In this document: one piece after another, positions 9,239 to 18,440 of the stretch
Numbering within the stretch: position 1 is the stretch's first letter
How the letters are laid out: every line of letters begins with the position of its first letter
Assembly (NCBI RefSeq): GCF_947490415.1
Contig: NZ_CANLGX010000005.1
Coordinates: forward strand, 124,001-188,000
From: an uncultured Eudoraea sp.
GTDB taxonomy: Bacteria; Bacteroidota; Bacteroidia; Flavobacteriales; Flavobacteriaceae
Direction of reading: 5' to 3'
Length of the DNA: 64,000 nt
Made by a program: the position numbers and the translations under genes
The notes under the pieces: model-generated
What the model saw: only the letters and a program-made list of their open reading frames with translations
Databases searched by the model: none
Told to the model about the DNA's origin: nothing

Positions 9239-10207
9239 ATGTCAGTACTTGTTTATACGGAATCCGATAACGGTAAATTCAAAAAAAATGCCTTTGAGGC
9301 TGCCTCTTATGCGTACAAGTTAGCGGAACAATTAAGCACTTCAGTTACCACAATAACTATTAATGCGTCTGATTCTGAGGAAATTGGAACTTATGGAGTT
9401 TCAAAAATATTGAAAGTTACTAATGATAAACTTTCCATTTTTAACGCAAAAGCTGTCGCAACAGTTATAGCTCAGGCAGTGGAAAATGAAGGAGCTAGTA
9501 CAATTGTTGTTAGTTCAAGTACAGACACGAAATATATGGCATCCATACTCGCCGGATTACTAAAAGCGGGATATTGCACTAATGTGGTTGCTCCGCCATT
9601 AAGTACTAATCCTTTGGTGGTAAAAAGGACTGCTTTTAGCAACAAAGGTTTTGCCCATACGCAGTTTAAAACCGATATAAATATTATTGGGGTATCTAGT
9701 AATGCCTATGGAATATTCGAAAATAAAGTGAGTCCTGAGGTGGAAAACTTTGAACCCAACTTAACTGATTCCGATTTCTCTGTTCAATCAGTTAATATTG
9801 ATAAAGTAGTTGGTAAGGCAACTATAGCCGACGCAGACATAGTCGTGTCCGGAGGAAGAGGACTGAAAGGTCCGGAAAATTGGGGCATGATAGAAGAATT
9901 AGCCGAAGTTCTCGGAGCTGCCACAGCATGCTCTAAACCAGTTTCAGATATGGGCTGGCGGTCTCATAGTGAACACGTTGGACAAACAGGGAAACCCGTT
10001 GCCAGTAATCTTTATATAGCCATTGGTATCTCAGGAGCTATACAGCATCTTGCCGGAATTAATGCGTCTAAAGTAAAAGTTGTAATCAATACTGATCCCG
10101 AAGCACCATTTTTTAAGGCTGCAGATTATGGTATAGTGGGTGATGCCTTCGAAGTAGTACCCGAACTCATTGAAAAATTAAAAGAATTTAAGGCCCAAAA
10201 CGCTTAA
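9239..10207 (+). CDS. etfA: Electron transfer flavoprotein, alpha subunit
   Basis: The 322-aa partner of EtfB. The C-terminal FAD-binding domain is clear: VVSGGRGLKGPENWGMIEEL, GAATACSKPVSDMGW, HVGQTGKPVASNLYIAIGISGAIQHLAG split over residues 200-285, then NTDPEAPFFKAADYGIVGDA. The N-terminal domain is shorter and more divergent than in mitochondrial ETF, as usual in Bacteroidetes. It is co-transcribed with etfB. The combined EtfAB dimer probably serves fatty-acid beta-oxidation or amino-acid breakdown through ETF:quinone oxidoreductase, which is not encoded here. Confidence 0.96.
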   Translation: MSVLVYTESDNGKFKKNAFEAASYAYKLAEQLSTSVTTITINASDSEEIGTYGVSKILKVTNDKLSIFNAKAVATVIAQAVENEGASTIVVSSSTDTKYMASILAGLLKAGYCTNVVAPPLSTNPLVVKRTAFSNKGFAHTQFKTDINIIGVSSNAYGIFENKVSPEVENFEPNLTDSDFSVQSVNIDKVVGKATIADADIVVSGGRGLKGPENWGMIEELAEVLGAATACSKPVSDMGWRSHSEHVGQTGKPVASNLYIAIGISGAIQHLAGINASKVKVVINTDPEAPFFKAADYGIVGDAFEVVPELIEKLKEFKAQNA

Positions 10208-10292
10208 TTTTTGTTAATTTGTGCTCCTAAAGGGCTATTTAAATATCTGGATAACCCTTATTTAAAAAGCCCTGAGTGGTTTACTTATAGAT

Positions 10293-10922
10293 ATGAGCTT
10301 AGTAAGGTTAAAAATAAAAGGTATTTCTTATAGCCAGACACAAAATGGGGCTTATGCCCTTATTTTAAATGAAGTAGATGGCGATAGAAAATTACCGATA
10401 GTCATTGGGGCTTTCGAAGCACAATCTATTGCCATTGCCCTTGAAAAAGAGATAAAACCTCCAAGGCCTCTTACCCATGATCTTTTCAAAAATTTTTCAG
10501 ACAGGTTTGATATTGTAGTAAAACAGGTCATCATACATAAATTGGTGGATGGAGTCTTTTATTCAAGTATTATCTGTGAGCGTGATAAAATTGAAGAAAT
10601 AATAGATGCGAGGACAAGTGATGCCATTGCTCTTGCACTTCGTTTTAACGCACCCATTTTTACTTATAAAACCATTCTGGACAAAGCGGGTATTTTCCTT
10701 AAGTTTTCATCCAAGGATAAGGATAAAGAAGAGGGTGATGACAGTATAGTGGTTGATGAAATTTTACAGGAGGGTGAAACCGTAGAAATAGATCCGGGTA
10801 CTACTACTCCGTATAAAGAATTAAGCCTCGAGGAACTTAACAAAGAGTTAGCCAAGGCGGTGGCCAACGAAGACTATGAAAAAGCTGCGAAACTGAGGGA
10901 TGAAATATCCAAACGCAATTGA
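10293..10922 (+). CDS. Bifunctional nuclease family protein (DUF151) with UVR domain
   Basis: The 209-aa protein has an N-terminal BFN/DUF151 domain (residues 1-130; GDRKLPIVIGAFEAQSIAIA and RTSDAIALALRFNAPIF). It ends in a UVR motif (ELNKELAKAVANEDYEKAAK, about 180-200), the short helical hairpin by which UvrB-like proteins contact partners. BFN members have reported RNase/DNase activity, but the biological role is unclear. It starts 85 bp after etfA and ends 18 bp before the nucleoside transporter, so it may be read through with either. The linker between the domains is acidic (KDKDKEEGDDS). Confidence 0.88.
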   Translation: MSLVRLKIKGISYSQTQNGAYALILNEVDGDRKLPIVIGAFEAQSIAIALEKEIKPPRPLTHDLFKNFSDRFDIVVKQVIIHKLVDGVFYSSIICERDKIEEIIDARTSDAIALALRFNAPIFTYKTILDKAGIFLKFSSKDKDKEEGDDSIVVDEILQEGETVEIDPGTTTPYKELSLEELNKELAKAVANEDYEKAAKLRDEISKRN

Positions 10923-10940
10923 TAATATAGCATCTCTTCT

Positions 10941-12401
10941 ATGAACCTTAGGTTTTGGATTCTTTTATTTTTATTGACCTTTTCATTTCCTCTAACAGCT
11001 CAGACAGATCTTATTCCCGATTCTCTGTCGATTACCATAGATACCCCTACCATAAATGACATTTCCACCCAGACTATGGACATCATAACTCCTAATCAGG
11101 GATTCTCATTTAACTCATTTTGGAGAGGCACTTTGGGGATGTTTATACTCATATTAATATCCTATATCTTTAGTGCAAACCGAAAGGGAATTAATTGGAG
11201 AACTGCTGGAATTGGACTTTCTATTCAATTATTAATAGCCATTGGTGTTTTACAGGTCCCTATTATACAATCGGCCTTTGAAGCAGTTGGGAAAGTATTT
11301 GTAAGTATTCTGGATTATACAAGGGCTGGTAGCGAATTTTTGTTTGAAGGTCTTGTAGTGGATATGGATACATTCGGATTTATTTTTGCATTTCAGGTGT
11401 TACCTACTATTATTTTCTTTTCCGCCCTGACATCAGTTTTATTTTACCTGGGAATTATTCAAAAAGTGGTAAAAGGGCTGGCATGGCTTTTATCTAAATC
11501 CTTGGGTATATCCGGTGCCGAAAGTCTGAGTGTTGCGGGCAATATATTTTTAGGGCAAACGGAAGCTCCCTTGCTTATCAAAGCGTACTTAGAGAAAATG
11601 AACCGGTCTGAAATGCTTCTGGTAATGATTGGTGGAATGGCCACTGTTGCCGGAGCTGTTTTGGCTGCATATATCGGATTTTTAGGGGGTGATGACCCCT
11701 TGTTAAGACTTCAGTTTGCCAAACATCTGTTAGCTGCTTCTGTGATGGCGGCTCCAGGGGCTATAGTAGTATCTAAAATTTTATACCCTCAAACGGAAGC
11801 CGTTAATAAGGATATTCATATTTCTTCAGAAAAAATAGGAACCAATCTGCTCGATGCGATTGCAAATGGCACTACTGAAGGTTTAAAGCTTGCAGTAAAT
11901 GTTGGTGCCATGTTACTCGTATTTCTTGCCTTTATAGCCATGATCAATGGTATTTTGGGTTGGGTAGGAGATTTTACCAGCTTAAATGACTGGATCGCTG
12001 CCAATTCTTCCTATCAGTCTTTTTCTCTTGAAGCCATTTTGGGGACCATTTTTGCCCCGTTAATGTGGCTAATAGGAGTGAATACTGAAGATATTATGCT
12101 TATGGGGCAATTGCTTGGTATTAAACTGGCTGCCAGTGAATTTGTGGGATATCTGCAATTGGCAGACCTGAAGAATATGCTAAATACCACTCATTTTGCC
12201 TATAGTAAATCTATAATCATGGGAACCTATATGTTATGTGGTTTTGCCAATTTTGCTTCAATAGGAATTCAAATTGGCGGAATAGGCTCCTTAGCACCCG
12301 GTCAGAGAAAAACACTATCAGAATTTGGTATGCGAGCCGTTTTAGGCGGAACTATTGCTTCGCTGCTATCCGCTACCATCGCAGGGATGATATTGGGTTA
12401 G
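10941..12401 (+). CDS. Concentrative nucleoside transporter (NupC/CNT family) with N-terminal signal sequence
   Basis: An inner-membrane, cation-coupled nucleoside importer. The 486-aa protein has an unusual secretory signal (MNLRFWILLFLLTFSFPLTAQ) and a short polar segment before the CNT core. The core begins near FWRGTLGMFILILISYIFSA and includes the family signature GQTEAPLLIKAYL (about residue 210), the GGMATVAGAVLAAYIGFLG re-entrant region and the C-terminal gate region. CNT proteins of enterobacteria lack such a cleavable-looking N-terminus; extended forms are known in Bacteroidetes. It lies 18 bp behind the bifunctional nuclease gene and 110 bp ahead of thyA, so a nucleoside/thymidylate group is plausible. 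Confidence 0.93.
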   Translation: MNLRFWILLFLLTFSFPLTAQTDLIPDSLSITIDTPTINDISTQTMDIITPNQGFSFNSFWRGTLGMFILILISYIFSANRKGINWRTAGIGLSIQLLIAIGVLQVPIIQSAFEAVGKVFVSILDYTRAGSEFLFEGLVVDMDTFGFIFAFQVLPTIIFFSALTSVLFYLGIIQKVVKGLAWLLSKSLGISGAESLSVAGNIFLGQTEAPLLIKAYLEKMNRSEMLLVMIGGMATVAGAVLAAYIGFLGGDDPLLRLQFAKHLLAASVMAAPGAIVVSKILYPQTEAVNKDIHISSEKIGTNLLDAIANGTTEGLKLAVNVGAMLLVFLAFIAMINGILGWVGDFTSLNDWIAANSSYQSFSLEAILGTIFAPLMWLIGVNTEDIMLMGQLLGIKLAASEFVGYLQLADLKNMLNTTHFAYSKSIIMGTYMLCGFANFASIGIQIGGIGSLAPGQRKTLSEFGMRAVLGGTIASLLSATIAGMILG

Positions 12402-12510
12402 ATCCTTTTTAATAGTCTGTTAGAAATCCAGCCTGGTTAATAAGTTTTTAAAACTCAAAAAGCAACCCAATCTATCTTTCATTAAATTCGTCTCAGAAAG
12501 TTTATTTTTT

Positions 12511-13335
12511 ATGAAGCAATACCACGATCTACTAAAGCATGTTCTTAAAACAGGGGCTCAAAAATCAGACAGGACCGGAACCGGCACCTATAGTGTATTT
12601 GGTTACCAAATGCGATTTGACCTCAGCGAGGGATTTCCCATGGTAACTACCAAAAAATTACATTTGAAATCTATCATTTATGAATTGCTATGGTTTTTAA
12701 AAGGTGATACCAATATTAATTACCTGCAGGAAAATGGAGTTAGGATCTGGAACGAATGGGCTGATGAAAATGGTGAATTAGGTCCAGTATATGGCCATCA
12801 GTGGCGCAATTGGAATGGGGAGCACATAGATCAGATAACCGAAGTCATCAAAACCTTAAAAGAAAATCCGGATAGCCGAAGAATGCTGGTGACAGCATGG
12901 AACCCAAGTGTATTACCAGATACTTCAAAATCCTTTTCGGAAAATGTGGCAAACGGAAAAGCGGCATTGCCCCCCTGCCATGCATTTTTTCAGTTTTATG
13001 TTTCAGATGGAAAATTATCATGTCAGTTGTATCAGCGAAGTGCAGATATATTTTTAGGGGTTCCTTTTAATATTGCCTCATACGCTTTATTTACACTTAT
13101 GATAGCCCAGGTATGCGGTTATGCACCTGGTGAATTTATCCATACTTTTGGCGATGCCCATATATACAACAATCACTTAGAGCAAATAGAGCTCCAACTC
13201 AGCAGAGAGCCCAGATCATTACCAAAAATGGTCCTTAATCCTGAAGTCAAAAATATCTTTGATTTTAAATTTGAAGATTTTAAGCTGTTGTATTACGATC
13301 CGTATCCGCATATCAAAGGAGCCGTAGCTGTGTAA
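12511..13335 (+). CDS. thyA: Thymidylate synthase
   Basis: ThyA methylates dUMP to dTMP with methylene-tetrahydrofolate, leaving dihydrofolate for FolA (also in this window at 17856). The 274-aa protein has the [19 protein letters not shown] segment, the catalytic cysteine in [13 protein letters not shown] (about residue 155) and the dUMP-binding [20 protein letters not shown]. It is about ten residues longer than the 264-aa E. coli enzyme because of an insertion, [14 protein letters not shown], just before the catalytic loop. It ends in the conserved [13 protein letters not shown]. It appears to be monocistronic. Confidence 0.98.
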   Translation: MKQYHDLLKHVLKTGAQKSDRTGTGTYSVFGYQMRFDLSEGFPMVTTKKLHLKSIIYELLWFLKGDTNINYLQENGVRIWNEWADENGELGPVYGHQWRNWNGEHIDQITEVIKTLKENPDSRRMLVTAWNPSVLPDTSKSFSENVANGKAALPPCHAFFQFYVSDGKLSCQLYQRSADIFLGVPFNIASYALFTLMIAQVCGYAPGEFIHTFGDAHIYNNHLEQIELQLSREPRSLPKMVLNPEVKNIFDFKFEDFKLLYYDPYPHIKGAVAV

Positions 13336-13393
13336 TTAATAAATAATTTCATCGCCGCGCATAAATTCTTATATTTAAAAGAAAAACTGCGTT

Positions 13394-14554
13394 ATGCTTC
13401 TTACCCAGACACTCCTGGAAACATTCATAAGTACCAGAAAAGAAAGTGAAACCATATGTGCCCCTCTGGAAATTGAAGACTATGTGGTTCAGCCCATAGA
13501 AGATGTTTCCCCTCCTAAATGGCACCTTGGACATACGACCTGGTTCTTCGAAGAATTTCTGCTCAAAGCATATTTAAAGGATTATAAGGTTTACGATGAG
13601 GACTTTTCATTTGTATTCAACAGCTATTATGAAACTGTGGGAAAAAGAGTCATCCGCGCAGACCGTGGCAATCTTTCAAGACCATCAGTCCAAAAAGTAT
13701 ACGCCTATAGAAATTATGTAACAAATGCCATCAAAATACTTTTAGATAAAAACTCGGATGAGAATCTACTTCAACTTTTAGAAATTGGTATACATCATGA
13801 AAAGCAGCATCAGGAACTCTTATTAACAGATATCAAATACATTTTAGGTAATAATCCACTTTTACCAGCCTATTCAGATTCAATAAAAGAACATAAGGAA
13901 GAAAGTCACCAACAGGATTGGGTCGCAATTGATGCCGGCATATATGAAATTGGCCATGACTTAGATACATTTTGCTTTGACAATGAATTAGGAAGGCATA
14001 AGGTGTATTTACATACTTATGAAATTTCAAATAAACTTATTACCAATAAAGAATATTTAGCATTTGTTAATGCCGGTGGTTATACTTCATTTGAATTCTG
14101 GCACGCCGAAGGATGGGATTGGGTTTGTAAAAATCAGATTTCTTCCCCCCTCTACTGGCATATTATTGATGGAGAATGGTATAGTTATACTCTTGAAGGA
14201 CTACAAAAAATTAATCCGAATACTCCGGTTTCTCATCTTTCATATTTTGAGGCCTTTGCCTTCGCACAATGGAGAGGTTGCCGCCTGCCTACTGAATTTG
14301 AATGGGAAGTAGCGCAGCAATATTTTCCATGGGGCGACCGATGGGAATGGACAGAAAGTGCATACCTGCCTTACCCTGGTTATCAGAAAGAAGAAGGGGC
14401 CTTAGGTGAGTATAATGGTAAATTTATGGTAAGTCAGAAAGTTCTTCGGGGAGGATCATTCGCCACGCCATCCAATCATACGCGCCCCACATACCGTAAT
14501 TTTTTTCACCCCCATCTAAGATGGCAGTATACCGGGTTAAGGTTGGCCAAATAA
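13394..14554 (+). CDS. egtB: Ergothioneine biosynthesis sulfoxide synthase EgtB
   Basis: EgtB is a non-haem iron enzyme that uses O2 to join hercynine to a thiol donor. The 386-aa protein has an N-terminal DinB-like helical bundle with the three iron histidines in place: H47 in WHLGHTTWFFEE and H135/H139 in HHEKQHQE. The C-terminal formylglycine-generating-enzyme-like domain ends RGGSFATPSNHTRP...YTGLRLAK. At 386 aa it is shorter than mycobacterial EgtB (about 430). egtD follows after 16 bp, so the two are co-transcribed. No egtA or egtC is present here, which suggests, but does not prove, that free cysteine rather than gamma-glutamylcysteine is the donor. Confidence 0.95.
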   Translation: MLLTQTLLETFISTRKESETICAPLEIEDYVVQPIEDVSPPKWHLGHTTWFFEEFLLKAYLKDYKVYDEDFSFVFNSYYETVGKRVIRADRGNLSRPSVQKVYAYRNYVTNAIKILLDKNSDENLLQLLEIGIHHEKQHQELLLTDIKYILGNNPLLPAYSDSIKEHKEESHQQDWVAIDAGIYEIGHDLDTFCFDNELGRHKVYLHTYEISNKLITNKEYLAFVNAGGYTSFEFWHAEGWDWVCKNQISSPLYWHIIDGEWYSYTLEGLQKINPNTPVSHLSYFEAFAFAQWRGCRLPTEFEWEVAQQYFPWGDRWEWTESAYLPYPGYQKEEGALGEYNGKFMVSQKVLRGGSFATPSNHTRPTYRNFFHPHLRWQYTGLRLAK

Positions 14555-14570
14555 TTCCGACAAAATCAGC

Positions 14571-15539
14571 ATGCAACAAAAAACAACATTGATTTCAACG
14601 TCTCAATTCCATAAAGACGTCTATAAAGGACTTACTGATTTTCCTAAACATTTATCTTCAAAATATTTCTATGACGCAAAAGGAGATAAGTTGTTTCAGG
14701 AAATTATGGATATGCCAGAATACTATCTGACAAATAGCGAGTTTAAAATTCTTGATAAATTTAAAGATGAAATATGCCGAGCATTTTTTAAAGATTCAAA
14801 AGAATTTAACCTTATTGAACTTGGTGCAGGAGATGGAAAGAAAACTAAAATTCTGTTAAGACATCTTGTGGCTGAGGGAATTCCTTTTCAGTACGTCCCG
14901 ATAGATATTAGCGAGAATGCCCTGATTCAACTTGAGGAGTCAATCAACAATGAACTTCCTTCAGTAAGTGTGGTGTCTTTACAGGGAACCTATTTTGAAA
15001 CCCTTGAAAAGCTCTGCAAAATGCAGCACAAGAGGAAAGTCATTATGTTTTTGGGGTCAAATATTGGTAATTTACTTCATCCGCAAGCAGTGGAATTTTT
15101 GATGAGTATACAAAAATTAATGACTGATGATGATCTTTTGTTTATTGGTTTTGATCAAAAAAAAGATCCGCAGACCATTCTAAATGCCTATAATGATGCT
15201 GCAGGGATAACCGAAAGGTTTAATAAAAATTTGTTAGCAAGAATAAATAGCGAGTTGGATGCCAATTTTGATCTCGATAAGTTCTTGCACTGGGAAGTAT
15301 ACGATCCGGAAACAGGTACTGCCAAAAGTTACCTGGTGGCCAAGGAAAATCAAACAGTGCACATTAACGGGCTTGATCTTACCATAACTTTTGATGCATG
15401 GGAAACCATACATACAGAAATTTCGCAAAAATATGACGACAAAATAGTTACATGGTTAGCGGATAAAGCAGGAATGCAAATAAGTAGAATTTTTAGTGAT
15501 GAGAATAAATTTTATAAAAATTATATTTTAAAAAAATAG
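14571..15539 (+). CDS. egtD: L-histidine N-alpha-methyltransferase EgtD
   Basis: EgtD trimethylates histidine to hercynine with three SAM, the first step of ergothioneine synthesis. The 322-aa protein shows the family's LSSKYFYDAKGDKLFQEIMD near residue 30, YYLTNSEFKIL, the SAM-binding LIELGAGDGKKTKILLRHL (about 82-100), PIDISENAL, and FLGSNIGNL. It sits between egtB (16 bp) and a DUF427 gene (2 bp) and uses product from metK-type SAM supply. Length and motifs match the family fully. Confidence 0.96.
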   Translation: MQQKTTLISTSQFHKDVYKGLTDFPKHLSSKYFYDAKGDKLFQEIMDMPEYYLTNSEFKILDKFKDEICRAFFKDSKEFNLIELGAGDGKKTKILLRHLVAEGIPFQYVPIDISENALIQLEESINNELPSVSVVSLQGTYFETLEKLCKMQHKRKVIMFLGSNIGNLLHPQAVEFLMSIQKLMTDDDLLFIGFDQKKDPQTILNAYNDAAGITERFNKNLLARINSELDANFDLDKFLHWEVYDPETGTAKSYLVAKENQTVHINGLDLTITFDAWETIHTEISQKYDDKIVTWLADKAGMQISRIFSDENKFYKNYILKK

Positions 15540-15541
15540 AA

Positions 15542-15823
15542 ATGAAAGCTATTTGGAATAATACAATTATAGCCGAAAGTAACGATACAATTGTAGTTGA
15601 GAACAATCATTACTTTCCTTCTGAAAGCATAAAAAAAGAGTATTTTAAACCTAGTACAACACATACTACATGCCCATGGAAAGGTATTGCATCGTATTAT
15701 ACCCTGGAGGTTAATGGAACGGAAAACAAAGATGCGGCTTGGTATTACCCTGAAATCAGTGAACTGGCAAAACAAATTAAGGGTTCTGTAGCTTTTTGGA
15801 AGGGTGTAGAAATTATTGAATAA
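15542..15823 (+). CDS. DUF427 domain protein
   Basis: A 93-aa protein of the DUF427 family: MKAIWNNTIIAESNDTIVVE, the fold's FPSESIKKEYF and CPWKGIASYYTL with a conserved Cys-Pro-Trp, and ending in AFWKGVEI. Its biochemical role is unknown to me. It starts two bases after egtD and ends in a terminator, so it is the last gene of the egtB-egtD operon; an accessory role in this pathway would be inference from position only. Confidence 0.88.
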   Translation: MKAIWNNTIIAESNDTIVVENNHYFPSESIKKEYFKPSTTHTTCPWKGIASYYTLEVNGTENKDAAWYYPEISELAKQIKGSVAFWKGVEIIE

Positions 15824-15860
15824 AAAAACCGGGATATTCCATGAACATCCCGGTCTCTTT
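15822..15860. terminator. Terminator between the egt operon and the CBM48 gene
   Basis: A7 run, then stem ACCGGGAT (15828-15835) and ATCCCGGT (15847-15854), followed by a short T-rich stretch. It serves the plus-strand operon and probably also the convergent minus-strand gene, whose side of the hairpin is flanked by a T run on that strand. Confidence 0.85.
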
Positions 15861-15875
15861 AATACTAACTGTTAA

Positions 15876-16172
15876 TTACAGCTCTAATACAGCATTTTCA
15901 GAACCAGCGAATTCATTCCACTGGTAACGGTCTGCTTCTGTCTCATTAACATAATTCCCATCTACGAGATATTTAAACTCGTAAGTATTCTCTTTTGGCA
16001 AATCAAACGTTCCTTTAAAAGTTCCGTTTTTAAGTTTTTTCAACATGCTTCCTTTGGGATTCCAGTTATTGAAATCTCCGACTACGGCTACTTTTTTTGC
16101 ATCTTCAGCAGGTACTGTAAAAGTAACCTTGCATATTGGTTTTGTTTTCAAATATTGTTTTGCGATTGACAT
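15876..16172 (-). CDS. Isoamylase early-set / CBM48-like glycogen-binding domain protein
   Basis: A 98-aa single-domain protein of the AMPK-beta/isoamylase early-set E-set fold. It contains VTFTVPAEDAKKVAVVGDFN (about 16-35), NWNPKGSMLKKLKNGTFKG and YEFKYLVDGNYVNETEADRY, the classic 'VGDFNNW...W...Y.F.YLVDG' pattern of glycogen-binding modules. No catalytic domain is attached. Such stand-alone versions are common in Flavobacteria and may bind glucans or act as a scaffold; the function is unproven. It is monocistronic and convergent to the egt operon. Confidence 0.88.
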   Translation of the reverse strand: MSIAKQYLKTKPICKVTFTVPAEDAKKVAVVGDFNNWNPKGSMLKKLKNGTFKGTFDLPKENTYEFKYLVDGNYVNETEADRYQWNEFAGSENAVLEL

Positions 16173-16325
16173 GTTTTTTAATTTATGTGATTTCGGTGCA
16201 AAAATAATACATTAAATTCCTCATTTCCAATGATTAAAATCATAATTATTGATTTCTTAAAATATTCATGTCTTTTAGTTCACTTTAATAAAAAGGTCCG
16301 GGTTCTTTTCTCAAGTAGGTAATTC

Positions 16326-17411
16326 CTACCTCACCTTTCTAATGATCTCTAAAATAGAATCTATATCTTCCACAGTATTATAATGGTGAAAACTAAGTCG
16401 AATACCTTCTCCACGTCTGGAACAGACTATATTTTCTTCCCTTAAATGGTTAAATAACGCATTATTTCCTTTAATGTTAAAAATGGTACTATGCTGATTT
16501 CTATGGATAATATCTTTATTTAACAGTCCTAATTCGCTAAAACCCTTAGAAGCCTTTTTACTTAAATTCTCGTTATGAGCCGTAATTTCTTTCATGCCAA
16601 TATCATTCAGAATGCCCAGTGCACATTTAAGGCTTCCAAAATTTAAACTATCTAGATGCCCTGGTTCAAACTGTTTATTAAAGGGTATCGTATTCTTTGC
16701 TGTGAGAACAGCATTTGCAGAATTGAATCCAGTGGTTTTAATTGTGAATCTTCCTTTGGCTAAATCCTTGAATAGCATAAACCCATTACCCGTTCCTGCC
16801 AACAGCCATTTATAGCCACTCGCCCCGAGTACATCGATCCCCGAATTTTCAAAATCAATTTCAAAAGCCCCACAAAATTGTGTGCCGTCTGCAATGATCA
16901 TAAGCTGCGGAAATTCTTTTTTTAAAGATTTTAGGAAATCCAGATCTACACGTATTCCGTTTATCCATTGAACCAAACTAAGAGCTAGTATTGTTATAGA
17001 ATTCGTCCTGACTTTTTCTAAAATATTCTGTTCTAACTTTTCATCTATTTTAGCATAAGAAATTTGAAAACCTCTACTTTCAAAAGGCCAATTAACGGAG
17101 GGGTAGTCATTTTCAAGTAATAAAATACGTTCTCTGCTATCTAGTCCTTCGAGCAACATGTTCAGACCTAAAGAAAAATTAGGAACCAGGGCAACCAGAT
17201 CCCTCTTGCACTTAAAAAACGTTCCAACCATATCCCTTGCCTCACTTATAAAGCCTAAACTCTCAATTTTCATAGAACTGCCCCCAATCAGGTAATCCAA
17301 ATCGTGATTTTGACGCCACTCCAAAAGTTCATCCCCCAAAAGACCATATGCCGCAGTATTTGCATAAATACAATGGCTAAGTACAGGATATGATTTTCTA
17401 TTATTTAGCAT
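16326..17411 (-). CDS. Class V aminotransferase-fold PLP enzyme
   Basis: A 361-aa PLP-dependent enzyme of the NifS/kynureninase/EgtE-like group. The cofactor lysine is in GASGYKWLLAGTGNGFM (about residue 205), with the PLP-ring aspartate in LMIIADGTQFCGAFEIDF (about 170-190). The C-terminal part (RGEGIRLSFHHYNTVEDID) is typical of the group. The start MLNNRKSYPVLSHCIYANTAAYG agrees with family members that begin '...YLNTAAYG'. It is neither a cysteine desulfurase (no conserved active-site Cys loop) nor a clear kynureninase. Because the egtB-egtD pair lies nearby and the missing pathway step is a PLP C-S lyase (EgtE), that role is possible; it is a hypothesis from position and fold only. Confidence 0.85.
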   Translation of the reverse strand: MLNNRKSYPVLSHCIYANTAAYGLLGDELLEWRQNHDLDYLIGGSSMKIESLGFISEARDMVGTFFKCKRDLVALVPNFSLGLNMLLEGLDSRERILLLENDYPSVNWPFESRGFQISYAKIDEKLEQNILEKVRTNSITILALSLVQWINGIRVDLDFLKSLKKEFPQLMIIADGTQFCGAFEIDFENSGIDVLGASGYKWLLAGTGNGFMLFKDLAKGRFTIKTTGFNSANAVLTAKNTIPFNKQFEPGHLDSLNFGSLKCALGILNDIGMKEITAHNENLSKKASKGFSELGLLNKDIIHRNQHSTIFNIKGNNALFNHLREENIVCSRRGEGIRLSFHHYNTVEDIDSILEIIRKVR

Positions 17412-17472
17412 CCCTGATAGTTATTGTAATTTTTGATTTGCTGTATCTTTGTACCTAAAGATAACTATTAGA

Positions 17473-17856
17473 ATGTTTTCCAAAAATAAAAGTGAATCCA
17501 TTATAGATAGAGAACAGCATGAACAGCTCGAGTATGCCCATAAACGAATTAAGCAAAAAAAAAACCTATACGTTCATTTTGTGCTATTTCTTATAGGTAG
17601 TGTATTTCTTATTTTGATAAACAAAATTCTAAAATACGGTGAGGAATATAACTGGTTTATATGGGCTATTACTTTCTGGGCGTTCTTGTTTGTTGTGCAT
17701 GTAGTAAATGTCTATTTCACTCAAAAGTTTATGGGAATTGACTGGGAACGTGCACAACGTGAAAAATTAATCGCTAAACAAAGGCAGCGGATAAAGGAAC
17801 TTCAAAACGAAATTGAAATCGATTTTCCGATGACTAATTATAAAAAAAAAGATTAG
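17473..17856 (+). CDS. 2TM domain protein
   Basis: A small membrane protein of about 127 aa with the Bacteroidetes 2TM domain. An N-terminal helical segment (HEQLEYAHKRIKQKKNLYVH) is followed by two transmembrane helices (FVLFLIGSVFLILIN and WFIWAITFWAFLFVVHVVNV) and a basic C-terminal helix (WERAQREKLIAKQ). I chose the ATG at 17473 (MFSKNKSES); an in-frame start eight codons earlier is possible. Its stop codon overlaps the folA start by one base, so the two are translationally coupled. The function is unknown; in this phylum the domain also occurs fused to LytTR/HTH regulators. Confidence 0.85.
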   Translation: MFSKNKSESIIDREQHEQLEYAHKRIKQKKNLYVHFVLFLIGSVFLILINKILKYGEEYNWFIWAITFWAFLFVVHVVNVYFTQKFMGIDWERAQREKLIAKQRQRIKELQNEIEIDFPMTNYKKKD

Positions 17857-18356
17857 TGGGTAAGATTGTTATGATAGCTGCCATTGGAAAGAATAATGCC
17901 TTAGGAAAGGATAATGATCTTCTCTGGCATCTTCCGGATGATTTTAAACGTTTTAAACAATTAACAACTGGTCATAAAATTATTATGGGCAGGAAAACAT
18001 TTGAAAGTTTTCCAAAACCACTTCCAAACCGCACTTCTATAATCATTACACGAGACCTCAAATATAATCTTGAATTACCCCAATGTATTGTGGTACATTC
18101 AATGGGGGAAGCTTTGAAATTGGTACAGAATGATTCCCTTTCCTATATTATCGGAGGAGGAGAAATCTATGATTTAGGGATGCCCCATGCCGATGTCTTG
18201 GAAATAACAAGAGTCCATGAATCTTTTGACGCCGATACGCATTTTCCGGAAATAGATGAAAAAATATGGAAACTGACTAAAGAGGAGTTTCACCCAAGTG
18301 ATGAAAGACATAATTACAACTTTACTTATCTCACCTACCAAAGACGGAATACCTAG
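17856..18356 (+). CDS. folA: Dihydrofolate reductase
   Basis: Reduces dihydrofolate to tetrahydrofolate with NADPH, closing the cycle with ThyA. The 166-aa protein has MIAAIGKNNALGKDNDLLWHLPDD (in two parts), the NADPH-binding IIMGRKTFESF, PLPNRTSIIITR and IIGGGEIYDLG. The start is a GTG at 17856 whose G is the last base of the preceding TAG stop. The alternative ATG at 17871 would cut off the residues of the first beta strand (KIV), so GTG is preferred. It forms an overlapping pair with the 2TM gene. Confidence 0.96.
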   Translation: MGKIVMIAAIGKNNALGKDNDLLWHLPDDFKRFKQLTTGHKIIMGRKTFESFPKPLPNRTSIIITRDLKYNLELPQCIVVHSMGEALKLVQNDSLSYIIGGGEIYDLGMPHADVLEITRVHESFDADTHFPEIDEKIWKLTKEEFHPSDERHNYNFTYLTYQRRNT

Positions 18357-18440
18357 GAAAAATTTAAATTATTCATTTTCAACCCTGATAGAAACAATAA
18401 TTATAAATTGAAAATATAATTTATTTTGCAGGCAGTAGTT

